NCBI GenBank assembly: GCA_019637695.1
Contig: JAHBVG010000073.1
Span: 1 to 38,382 of the forward strand
Direction: 5' to 3'
Length of the DNA: 38,382 nt
Source of the DNA: Caldilineaceae bacterium
Lineage (GTDB): Bacteria > Chloroflexota > Anaerolineae > Caldilineales > Caldilineaceae
Shown here: piece after piece, positions 1 through 6,825 of the stretch
Position numbering within the stretch: position 1 is the first letter of the stretch
How the letters are laid out: each line of letters starts with the position of its first letter
The notes under the pieces: model-generated
What the model saw: the letters and a program-made list of their open reading frames with translations, nothing else
Database searches by the model: none
Told to the model about the DNA's origin: nothing
Position numbers and translations under genes: made by a program

Positions 1-2
1 TT

Positions 3-374
3 TTGAAACTGTGTGACGAGTGTGGCGGCATCGTCGCCGCTCGCCATGCGCGGCGTCCTTCGGTAACGGTCGCCATTGACAGCATGACCTTCCATGAGCC
101 GGTGCGCGTGGGCCAACTGCTTATGCTGCAAGGTCGCATCACCTATGTGGGGCGTACGAGCATGGAGGTGGAGGTGCGCGTCGAAGCGGAAAATCTGCTC
201 ACCGGCGAACATACGCACACCAACAGCGCTTACTTCATCTACGTCGCTCTTGATGAACAAGGCCAACCCACCGAAGTGCCTCGCCTCGATCTCATCAACG
301 AGGACGAACGCCGCCGCTACGAGGAAGGCCGTCAACGCCAGGAGTATCGGCTACGTCGGGCCGGGCGAGGATGA
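3..374 (+). CDS. Acyl-CoA thioesterase, hotdog fold (5' end missing)
   Basis: C-terminal 123 residues of a hotdog-fold acyl-CoA hydrolase, the family that hydrolyses acyl-CoA to free acid and CoA. The visible part begins inside the family's core helix motif (KLCDECGGIVAARHA), where the conserved Asp lies. It continues with the beta-strands around VGQLLMLQGRITYVGRTSMEVEV and the AYFIYVALD strand typical of the BFIT/YciA group. The frame is open to the window edge, so the TTG at position 3 is not the real start; perhaps 30-40 residues are missing upstream. The stop at 372-374 is followed by a spacer of GACGGCG-like repeats. The family call is firm; the substrate chain length cannot be told. Confidence 0.85.
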   Translation: MKLCDECGGIVAARHARRPSVTVAIDSMTFHEPVRVGQLLMLQGRITYVGRTSMEVEVRVEAENLLTGEHTHTNSAYFIYVALDEQGQPTEVPRLDLINEDERRRYEEGRQRQEYRLRRAGRG

Positions 375-438
375 GAAGAGGACGGCAGACCGTAGACGGC
401 GGATGACTCTCGATCCATAATCCAATATCTAGCACCCA
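375..438. repeat. Spacer with degenerate GAC-rich 7-bp repeats
   Basis: The spacer after the thioesterase carries imperfect, roughly heptameric units (gacggca, gaccgta, gacggcg). They resemble the cleaner GACGACG array at 17919-17946 and the short runs at 2137-2165 and 3128-3148. No gene or promoter is evident. Confidence 0.45.
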
Positions 439-1164
439 ATGCTTCTAAAGTCTCAGCACGCACTACGCACTACGCACTACGCATTACGCATTACCCTCCC
501 CTTCGCCGCGCTCATCACATTCCTCGGCTATGTGGCACCGTGGGTTCCGCACAGGGCAGCGGGGTTGGTGATCACCGGCCTGGATCTGGCGGAGTATGTG
601 AAGTTTTTACATCCCGTCCGTAGCGGGGAGATTGGGATCTGGCGCGAGGGATTTTATCTGCCGTTGGTTGCTGTGAGTTTGACGCTGAGCCTGATCGCCT
701 ACCGCAAGGATCTGCGCTATCCCTGGCCGATCCGCATCGGCATGTTGATCCTGGCTGGGGTCGCCGCGCTCAACTTACTGCCGCCGGCCTGGTCGCCGCC
801 CCTGTTGATGACGCCGGAATTCCGCACACAGACCGCGGCGATGGTCTTCTGCCTGGGTATGGCCGCGATCAGCCCGTTCCTGACGCTGTTGCCGCGGATC
901 GTCACGCCGCTGACGATCCTCATATTGGCGGTCCTCGCCTTGATCTGGCCCGTTGTCCACTTCCTGCGCATTCTCCCGGCCATCGAGTCCATCTACGGCC
1001 ACGCTCTCACTCCCGGCTGGGGACTATGGATCATGGCGGCGGGGCTGGTAGGAATGATGGCGGGCGCGCTGATTTGGAGATTAGAGATTATTCGACCATT
1101 GCGGACTCGAATTGGCGCAGAATTGCCGCGTGCTGTTGCAAAGGAGCGGCGTGGAGCGCAGTGA
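439..1164 (+). CDS. Hypothetical six-helix membrane protein
   Basis: A 241-residue protein of no recognised family. About six hydrophobic segments are visible (near residues 19-35, 70-90, 94-115, 130-152, 155-178 and 192-212), so it is very probably an integral inner-membrane protein. No catalytic or transport motif was seen. The start is doubtful: the first ~20 residues (SQHALRTTHYALRIT) are the translation of a heptamer array at 460-494, and no ribosome binding site precedes the ATG at 439. Either the repeat has been absorbed into the reading frame or the real start lies downstream, for example the in-frame GTG near 532. Its last 77 bp overlap the 3' end of the convergent cupin gene. Confidence 0.6.
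   Translation: MLLKSQHALRTTHYALRITLPFAALITFLGYVAPWVPHRAAGLVITGLDLAEYVKFLHPVRSGEIGIWREGFYLPLVAVSLTLSLIAYRKDLRYPWPIRIGMLILAGVAALNLLPPAWSPPLLMTPEFRTQTAAMVFCLGMAAISPFLTLLPRIVTPLTILILAVLALIWPVVHFLRILPAIESIYGHALTPGWGLWIMAAGLVGMMAGALIWRLEIIRPLRTRIGAELPRAVAKERRGAQ
460..494. repeat. Heptamer tandem array (GCACTAC x3, GCATTAC x2)
   Basis: Five contiguous 7-bp units at the 5' end of the membrane-protein reading frame: three GCACTAC then two GCATTAC. The array is one of many 7-bp-period arrays in this window's spacers. Confidence 0.9.
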
Positions 1165-1477
1165 TTAGCGCACGCAGCCGCGGAGTGAGAATCATCAGAT
1201 AGCGCGCTGGCCCGGTAGCCTCAAAATAGTCGTGGGGGACACCTGCTGGCACAAATACACTTGTTCCTGCTGAGGCTACAACCTCACGTTCGGCAAAGCG
1301 AAAGGTGAGGTTGCCTTCAAGGATATGCCACGCTTCGTCGTCAGCGTAATGGACATGCAGATAGCCAGGACCGCCGCCGGTCCACTCATACAGCGCGAAA
1401 GATTGTCCAATGGCCGCTATGGGTTGTTGATCGCTTGGGCGTGTGGCACGATCTGCAACAATGATCGGTTCAGGCAT
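1088..1477 (-). CDS. Small single-domain cupin protein
   Basis: A 129-residue single cupin barrel. Motif 1 is visible as HVHYADDEAWHILEG (two His and a Glu as metal ligands) and motif 2 as VPAGVPHDYF (third His). It is probably a metal-binding cytosolic enzyme or sugar/ligand-binding protein; cupins of this size are too diverse to assign a reaction. The ATG at 1477 is chosen because AAGGAG lies 7 bases upstream; a GTG three codons further out (1486) overlaps that site. The 3' end overlaps the convergent membrane-protein gene by 77 bp, which is unusual for two real genes but both frames look coding. Confidence 0.8.
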   Translation of the reverse strand: MPEPIIVADRATRPSDQQPIAAIGQSFALYEWTGGGPGYLHVHYADDEAWHILEGNLTFRFAEREVVASAGTSVFVPAGVPHDYFEATGPARYLMILTPRLRALITALHAAPLQQHAAILRQFESAMVE

Positions 1478-1662
1478 CAGATACACTCCTTTTCGGGTCG
1501 GATTGACGGTGATCGGTCAAACATAGCACAAAGGTTCTGATTCGTCAATGGAAACGATCAAAGCAGGATACACTTGAAGCGGCCCAACAGAGATTAGGCG
1601 GCGAGGAGATTTCAGAAACTCTACCCAATCTCCCATCTCTCACATACCGAAGGGACAAGATA

Positions 1663-2139
1663 GTGAATCTCACATCCACCAAAGGCTACAGCGTTCCCCT
1701 GCGGGCGATCTGGCTGCAAAACCAGGATATAATTGATGTGCGCGTGACGGTGAGCGGAAAGCCCACGGCGGAACGCATCCTCACAATGCCGGTGACGGCG
1801 CACATCAACCCGTCTACAGGGCAACTGCTCGGCGTGGTTGTGCTGGATAGCAAAGCCCTGCGCCTGGGACGCTGGCTGCGCGCCAACTGGGAAGAGGTCC
1901 CCGTGGAGGAGGGTGAGCCTGTCCCCGCCGGGGTGGTGATCTACGACGAAGGCGCGCTCTTCGCCTACTTTTCGATCTGGCCCAACCTCAGCGGCGAAGA
2001 ACCTGAACATGCCGAGCGTCGCCGCGCCGAAATCCATTTGGACGAAGAGGGCGATCTCAAACGCATTCGTCTGCCCGTCACCGTCCGCCGCAGCGAGGAC
2101 GCGCTGGCCGTGGCCGCCGGGTACTTGCCGACGCGATGA
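1663..2139 (+). CDS. Hypothetical protein, 158 aa
   Basis: Not recognised. It is a soluble, acidic protein without signal peptide or membrane segment. The C-terminal third is charged, with HAERRRAEIHLDEEGDLKRI, and reads like alternating beta-strands. It starts with GTG at 1663, supported by an AAGGGA ribosome binding site at 1650-1655 with a 7-base spacing. It lies upstream of mtnP but separated by about 105 bp of repeats, so co-transcription is possible and not demonstrated. Codon usage matches the neighbours, supporting a real gene. Confidence 0.6.
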   Translation: MNLTSTKGYSVPLRAIWLQNQDIIDVRVTVSGKPTAERILTMPVTAHINPSTGQLLGVVVLDSKALRLGRWLRANWEEVPVEEGEPVPAGVVIYDEGALFAYFSIWPNLSGEEPEHAERRRAEIHLDEEGDLKRIRLPVTVRRSEDALAVAAGYLPTR

Positions 2140-2201
2140 CCGCAGATCGCGGACCGCAGACGACCAGCGATGTAATACCCACTATCCGACACGCAACACG
2201 A

Positions 2202-2229
2202 ATTACTCATTACTCATTACGCATTATGC
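2202..2229. repeat. Heptamer tandem array (ATTACTC x2, ATTACGC, ATTATGC)
   Basis: Four contiguous 7-bp units in the spacer directly before the ribosome binding site of mtnP. The unit is the same as in the 15-copy array at 21341-21445. Confidence 0.85.
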
Positions 2230-2244
2230 AAGGAGTCATCCCCC

Positions 2245-3129
2245 ATGCCCCACCCCATCCGCTTTGGCGTCATCGGCGGCAGCGGCGTCTACCAAATGGA
2301 AGCGCTGACCGATGTCGAGGAGATCACGCTGGAGACGCCGTTCGGCGCGCCGTCCGACGCCTATGTGGTCGGCACGTTGCACGGGCAGCGCGTAGCCTTC
2401 CTCGCCCGCCACGGGCGCGGCCACCGCATTAGCCCATCCCGGCTCAACCAGCGCGCCAACATCTACGGCTTCAAACTGCTGGGGGTCGAGTATCTGATCG
2501 GCGTCAGCGCTTGCGGCAGTTTGCGCGAACGCATCCATCCCGGCGATATTGTGATCCCCCATCAGTTGTTCGACAACACGCGCGGACGCCCGCTCAGTTT
2601 CTTCGACGATCCCAGCGTGGGGACCGACGGCCTGGTAGTGCATGTGAGCGTGGCCCATCCTTTCTGCGACTTTTTGAGCGAGATCTGCTATGAAGCTGTC
2701 AAAGCGACCGGCGTTGAGGTGCATCATGGCGGAAACTTCATCACCATTGAGGGGCCGCGCTTCAGCACCCGCGGTGAGAGTTTCACCTATCGCGAATGGG
2801 GAATGGACATAATCGGCATGACGACGACGCCCGAAGCGCAACTGGCGCGCGAGGCCGAGATGAGCTACGCCGTGATGGCCCACGTTACAGATTACGATGT
2901 CTGGCACGAGACCGAGGAGGCCGTCACTGTGGAGGCAGTGATCCGCACGCTGATGCACAACGCCGGTGTGGCCAAAGAGGCCGTCGCCAACGCCATCGCC
3001 CTGCTCGCCGACGCCGGGCCTTCCCTGCATCGGGACGCGCTGCGCGACGCCATCATCAGCAACAAGAGTCTCGTACCCCCGCGCACGGTGGAGACGTTGT
3101 CCGCGATTGTGGGGAAATATTTTGGGTGA
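2245..3129 (+). CDS. mtnP: S-methyl-5'-thioadenosine phosphorylase
   Basis: A 294-residue enzyme of the PNP/MTAP phosphorylase family 2. It splits methylthioadenosine with phosphate into adenine and 5-methylthioribose-1-phosphate, the entry to methionine salvage and polyamine by-product recycling. Visible motifs: phosphate loop IGGSGVYQM at the N-terminus, ARHGRGHRISPSRLNQRANI, the core LIGVSACGSLRE, and the nucleoside/phosphate site NFITIEGPRFSTRGES. The TTPEAQLAREAEMSYA and TDYDVWHE stretches are more MTAP-like than PNP-like. Length is normal for the family. ATG at 2245 has AGGAG at 2231-2235. Other methionine-salvage genes are absent nearby. Purine nucleoside phosphorylase activity is the alternative. 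Confidence 0.92.
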   Translation: MPHPIRFGVIGGSGVYQMEALTDVEEITLETPFGAPSDAYVVGTLHGQRVAFLARHGRGHRISPSRLNQRANIYGFKLLGVEYLIGVSACGSLRERIHPGDIVIPHQLFDNTRGRPLSFFDDPSVGTDGLVVHVSVAHPFCDFLSEICYEAVKATGVEVHHGGNFITIEGPRFSTRGESFTYREWGMDIIGMTTTPEAQLAREAEMSYAVMAHVTDYDVWHETEEAVTVEAVIRTLMHNAGVAKEAVANAIALLADAGPSLHRDALRDAIISNKSLVPPRTVETLSAIVGKYFG

Positions 3130-3155
3130 TGGCAGACGACGGACCGCAGAAACAC

Positions 3156-3230
3156 TGTAGGGGCATGCGTGAGTCGGAGGAAATATTGCTCATTGGCGAG
3201 CGCTCCTTCCGCCCCACGCATGCCCTTACG
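3156..3230. repeat. Palindromic GTAGGGGC-type repeat
   Basis: Imperfect inverted repeat of about 75 bp. Left arm TGTAGGGGCATGCGTG (3156-3171) pairs with right arm CACGCATGCCCTTACG (3215-3230) with a few mismatches. It shares the TGTAGGGGC end with the palindrome at 16506-16564, so both probably belong to one dispersed REP-like family. It lies in the 5' leader of the downstream oxidoreductase gene. Confidence 0.65.
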
Positions 3231-3276
3231 ATACATTACCGTTTTGAACGACAATGGGTCACGCGAGGAGGAGACG

Positions 3277-4425
3277 ATGTTTACAGCAGCCGTCGTGGGG
3301 ACGGGTTTCATTGGGCCTGTGCATGTGGAAGCGCTACGCCGCGCCCATGTATCCGTACGCGGGATTCTCGGATCGTCGCCGCAGAAGAGCGCGGAGGCGG
3401 CAGCCTCTTTGGGATTGGAAATGGCCTATCCCGATTTCCAGGCCATCGTTGACGATGAGGCAGTGGACGCGGTTCACATTACCACGCCCAATCAGCTCCA
3501 CTTTGACATGGCGAAGCGGGCGCTGAAAAGGGGCAAACATGTGATCTGCGAAAAGCCGCTGGCGATGTCCAGCGCCGAAACCGCGGAATTGGTGGCCGTG
3601 GCCGCAGCCCATCCACATTTGATCGCCGCCGTCAACTATAACATCCGCTTCTATCCCATCGTCCATCACCTGCGCGACCTCATTCGTTCGGGCGAATTGG
3701 GCGAGATCTACCACATCCGCGGCGCGTATGTGCAGGATTGGCTGCTCTACGCCACCGATTGGAACTGGCGTCTCGTCCCCGAAGAGGGCGGCGCGCTGCG
3801 CGCCATCGGCGACATCGGCACCCATTGGATGGACCTGATCGCCTTTGTCACCGGCCTGCGCGTGGAATCGCTCCTCGCCGATCTCTCCACTTTCGTCTCG
3901 CCGCGGCGCAAGCCCAAACAGGCAGTCGCCACCTTCAAAGGCAAAGAGGAGAGCGGTCCCGTTGCGTACGAAGAGGTGGAGATCCGCACTGAGGATTGGG
4001 GCGCGGTACTCTTCCACTACGAAGGCGGCGCGCGGGGAACCATGAACGTATCGCAGGTCAACGCCGGGCGCAAGAACCAGTTGAGCTTCGAGATCGCCGG
4101 CGCCAAAGCCGCGGCGGCGTGGGATTCGGAGCGGCCCAACGAACTCTGGATCGGTCAGCGCGGCGCACCCAACGGCCATCTGCTCAAAGATCCATCGCTG
4201 CTTTCGGACAGCGCGCGCGGGATCACATCCTACCCTGGCGGGCACAACGAAGGCTTCCCCGACACCTTCAAACAGCTTTATCGCGCCATCTACGGCTATT
4301 TGTCCGCCGGCAATTTCAGCCTACCCAAACCCTTCCCCACCTTTGAGGACGGCCACCATGAGGTCCTGCTCTGCGAGGCGATCCTGCGCAGCCACGAGGA
4401 GCGGCGCTGGGTGGGGATTGGGTAA
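3277..4425 (+). CDS. Gfo/Idh/MocA family NAD(P)-dependent oxidoreductase
   Basis: A 382-residue oxidoreductase of the glucose-fructose oxidoreductase/inositol dehydrogenase family, oxidising a sugar, inositol or sugar derivative with NAD(P). The N-terminal Rossmann fold has AVVGTGFIGPVHVEAL, followed by DAVHITTPNQLH and the family hallmark CEKPLAMS with the catalytic Lys of EKP. The C-terminal domain carries GDIGTHWMDLIAF with the conserved catalytic-site His. The frame extends upstream to 3169, but that part translates the palindromic repeat. ATG at 3277 is preceded by a strong GAGGAGGAG site and starts exactly at the Rossmann strand. It is followed 200 bp downstream on the same strand by a sugar-phosphate isomerase, a common pairing in sugar-catabolic loci. 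Substrate unknown. Confidence 0.9.
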   Translation: MFTAAVVGTGFIGPVHVEALRRAHVSVRGILGSSPQKSAEAAASLGLEMAYPDFQAIVDDEAVDAVHITTPNQLHFDMAKRALKRGKHVICEKPLAMSSAETAELVAVAAAHPHLIAAVNYNIRFYPIVHHLRDLIRSGELGEIYHIRGAYVQDWLLYATDWNWRLVPEEGGALRAIGDIGTHWMDLIAFVTGLRVESLLADLSTFVSPRRKPKQAVATFKGKEESGPVAYEEVEIRTEDWGAVLFHYEGGARGTMNVSQVNAGRKNQLSFEIAGAKAAAAWDSERPNELWIGQRGAPNGHLLKDPSLLSDSARGITSYPGGHNEGFPDTFKQLYRAIYGYLSAGNFSLPKPFPTFEDGHHEVLLCEAILRSHEERRWVGIG

Positions 4426-4458
4426 TGACCGAGGGCAATCGCGAACTTGACTAAAGCA

Positions 4459-4554
4459 GGGTTAAAACCCGCGACTGACACTGAAAAGTCGCCTCAGCGA
4501 CTTGATTTTCAGTGCCTGAGGGCACTTTTCACTGTCAGAAGCCGGATTTATCCG
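4459..4554. repeat. Nested palindromic repeat cluster
   Basis: A roughly 100-bp multi-hairpin element between the oxidoreductase and isomerase genes. Perfect small hairpins: GGGTTAAAACCC (4459-4470), AGTCGCCTCAGCGACT (4487-4502), AGTGCCTGAGGGCACT (4511-4526) and CGGATTTATCCG (4543-4554). Outer arms CTGACACTGAAAA (4475-4487) and TTTTCACTGTCAG (4526-4538) pair with one mismatch, enclosing the two central hairpins. It looks like a mobile REP/MITE-type palindrome, and could also fold in the mRNA between the two genes. No coding potential. Confidence 0.75.
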
Positions 4555-4627
4555 TTGCTATTACTCGCGATTGCCCTGACCAATCACCTTCTCGTTTGTC
4601 TTCCATTCTCAACAAAGGAGACTCACC

Positions 4628-5542
4628 ATGCAACTTGGATTTGTCACTGCGATTCTGCCCGATCTGTCGCTGGAAGAGGTGCTGGCCGAGGCGGCGGCGC
4701 AGGGCTATGACTGTGTGGAGGTGATGTGCTGGCCCGTGGGCAAGGCGGAACGGCGCTATGCCGGGGTGACGCACATTGACGTGACCGATTTTGGCGAAGA
4801 CGACGCCGCGCAGGTGAAGAGGTTGACCGAGAAGTACGGCGTGCGCATCTCCGGGCTGGGCTACTATCCAAACCCGCTGGTTGGGGACAGGGAGGAGAGC
4901 GAGCGCTACATCGATCACATCAAGCGGGTGATCGCAGCCTCGGCGCGGTTGGGCGTCAACGTGATGAACACCTTCATTGGCCGCGACCACACCCGGTCAC
5001 TGGCCGAAAACTGGCAGCGCTTCGACCAGATCTGGCCGTCGATCATCGGGTACGCCGAGGGCCAGGGCGTGCGCGTGGGTATCGAAAATTGCCCCATGTT
5101 CTTCACCGGCGACGAGTGGCCGGGCGGCAAAAACATGGCCTATTCCCCGGCCATCTGGCGCGAGATGTTCCGGCGCATCCCCAGCCCCAACTTCGGCCTC
5201 AACTATGACCCCTCCCATTTGATCTGGTTGCAGATCGACTACACCGCGCCGCTGTGGGAATTCGCCGACCGGCTGGTCCACGTCCACGCCAAGGACGCCC
5301 GCGTGGACAAGCACCGGCTCGACGAAGTTGGCATCCTGGGCACGCCGCTTCAGTTCCACACGCCCAAGCTGCCCGGCATGGGCGATGTGAATTGGGGCAA
5401 ATTCTTCTCAGTGTTGGGCGATGTGGGCTACCGGGGACCGGTCTGCGTCGAAGTCGAGGATCGCGCCTTTGAGGATTCGCTGGCCGACCGCAAACGCTCG
5501 CTGCGCCAGTCGATCCAATACCTGCGGCAGTTCATCGCGTAG
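4628..5542 (+). CDS. Sugar phosphate isomerase/epimerase, TIM-barrel
   Basis: A 304-residue protein of the xylose-isomerase-like TIM barrel / AP endonuclease family 2, which isomerises or epimerises keto sugars and inositol derivatives using a divalent metal. Expected metal ligands are visible in order: Glu in VGIENCPMFF, Asp and His in NYDPSHLIW, His in LVHVHAKDAR, and Glu in VCVEVEDRAFE. ATG at 4628 has AAAGGAG at 4614-4620. The gene follows the Gfo/Idh/MocA oxidoreductase on the same strand, a pairing typical of inositol or unusual-sugar degradation. The palindrome between them may uncouple their expression. Substrate not predictable from sequence. Confidence 0.88.
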   Translation: MQLGFVTAILPDLSLEEVLAEAAAQGYDCVEVMCWPVGKAERRYAGVTHIDVTDFGEDDAAQVKRLTEKYGVRISGLGYYPNPLVGDREESERYIDHIKRVIAASARLGVNVMNTFIGRDHTRSLAENWQRFDQIWPSIIGYAEGQGVRVGIENCPMFFTGDEWPGGKNMAYSPAIWREMFRRIPSPNFGLNYDPSHLIWLQIDYTAPLWEFADRLVHVHAKDARVDKHRLDEVGILGTPLQFHTPKLPGMGDVNWGKFFSVLGDVGYRGPVCVEVEDRAFEDSLADRKRSLRQSIQYLRQFIA

Positions 5543-5556
5543 GGAAGAATTTCAAC

Positions 5557-5588
5557 GCAGAGATGCAGAGATGCAGAGGCGCAGAGAG
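5557..5588. repeat. Tandem GCAGAGAT array, 8-bp period
   Basis: Four contiguous 8-bp units (GCAGAGAT twice, GCAGAGGC, GCAGAGAG) in the spacer between two convergent genes. It is followed by a looser run of caatcg/ctaatcg units to about 5625. It is related to the larger GCAGAG-rich region at 34078-34330. Confidence 0.8.
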
Positions 5589-5645
5589 AAAAAATCGTTC
5601 AATCGCCTAATCGCTCAATCTCTACACCATCCCGAAAACTCTGCG

Positions 5646-6815
5646 TTATGGCACTACTTCCCCACGCACAATGACGTGGCGCAGGCTGAGATCGGGGTTG
5701 AGGACGAGCAGATCGGCGTCGCAGCCGGGGGCGAGATTGCCTTTGCGGGTGTGGAGGCCGAGGAGACGGGCCGGGGCCAGCGTTGCCATGTGGACGGCGG
5801 TGTGCAAAGGAAGGCCAGCCAACTCCACCGTCCGCTGCACGGCGTCGAGCAGGGTGATGGTGCTGCCGGCGAGCCAGCCGCCGCCCCGCCCGCTGGTGGC
5901 GAAGCCCTCCTCGTGGACCGTCACCTCAATGCCGCCGCCCTCATAATACCCCGGCGGGGAACCGGCAATGGTCGAGGCGTCGGAGACGAGGACGACGTGA
6001 TCCGCACCCTTCACCGTTACCAGCGGCGGCAACAGCGCCGGGTGAAAGTGGAAGCCGTCGAGGATCACGCCGCAGGTCAACGACGGTTCGGCCAGCAGCG
6101 TGCCCACGATCCCCGGCTCGGAGGCCATAAAGCCCAGCGCGCCGGGGGCGCGGTGCGGCCAATCGCTGGCATTGCCGGCATGGGTCACCGAAGAAAGGCC
6201 CGCCGCCATCGCCCATTTCATCTCAGTGTAAGTGGCCGCAGTGTGTCCGGCGGAGACGAGGATCCCCTGCGCCGTCAGCCACTCGATCACGGGCAGTGCG
6301 CCCGCCAATTCGGGGGCAATCGTGAAGATGGAGATGCGTCCGCCGGCGGCGGTGACAAATTCCGCGGCGATGTCGAGATCAGGCAGACGCAGCGCCGCGG
6401 GATCGTGCGCGCCGCTCTTCTGCGGCGAGAGGAATGGCCCCTCCAAATGAATGCCGGGCAGGGTTACGTGGGGCGCAGCGTCGAGATAGTCTGCGAGGCC
6501 GCGCAGACTCGTGGTGAGCGTCTCCACCGGCGCGGTGATCAGCGTGGGCAGCAGCGTCGTCGTCCCCCGCCGGCGGTGATAATGGACGATCTCATCAAAG
6601 TGATCTCGGTGGTGGGCCTGAAAACTCCACCCCAACGCGCCGTTGACTTGAATATCCACCAATCCGGGGATCACGATCCCATCGCCGGCGTCAAGGACAT
6701 CTTCGGCGGCGCGGCCTTTCTCCACGGCAACAATTTGCCCATCCTCAAAACGGACGCAACAATTTTCCACAAAACCATTGGCGGTCCATATCTGCCTGCC
6801 GTATACAGTCCTCAT
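5646..6815 (-). CDS. nagA: N-acetylglucosamine-6-phosphate deacetylase
   Basis: A 389-residue amidohydrolase of the NagA family, removing acetate from GlcNAc-6-phosphate in amino-sugar recycling. Seen: PGLVDIQVNGALG (the Gln-type N-terminal motif of E. coli-like, single-metal NagA), metal Glu in GIHLEGPFLSPQKSGAHD, His in SAGHTAATY, His in THAGNASDWPHR, and the catalytic Asp in VVLVSDAS. The frame is open to 6917. ATG at 6815 is chosen because homology begins there (MRTVYGRQIW) and an AGGAC lies before it. It starts 10 bp after the stop of the dehydratase gene, so the two are almost certainly co-transcribed and probably translationally coupled. No nagB or transporter is adjacent, so the physiological sugar may differ from GlcNAc. 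Confidence 0.88.
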   Translation of the reverse strand: MRTVYGRQIWTANGFVENCCVRFEDGQIVAVEKGRAAEDVLDAGDGIVIPGLVDIQVNGALGWSFQAHHRDHFDEIVHYHRRRGTTTLLPTLITAPVETLTTSLRGLADYLDAAPHVTLPGIHLEGPFLSPQKSGAHDPAALRLPDLDIAAEFVTAAGGRISIFTIAPELAGALPVIEWLTAQGILVSAGHTAATYTEMKWAMAAGLSSVTHAGNASDWPHRAPGALGFMASEPGIVGTLLAEPSLTCGVILDGFHFHPALLPPLVTVKGADHVVLVSDASTIAGSPPGYYEGGGIEVTVHEEGFATSGRGGGWLAGSTITLLDAVQRTVELAGLPLHTAVHMATLAPARLLGLHTRKGNLAPGCDADLLVLNPDLSLRHVIVRGEVVP

Positions 6816-6825
6816 GATCCGTGTC

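Noticed and set aside
3169..3276. GTG start at 3169 for the oxidoreductase
   Set aside because: The extra 36 residues translate a palindromic repeat, and a strong ribosome binding site precedes the ATG at 3277.
3334..4245. 303-residue frame on - opposite the Gfo/Idh/MocA gene
   Set aside because: Shadow frame of a clearly coding gene; no motif or ribosome binding site.
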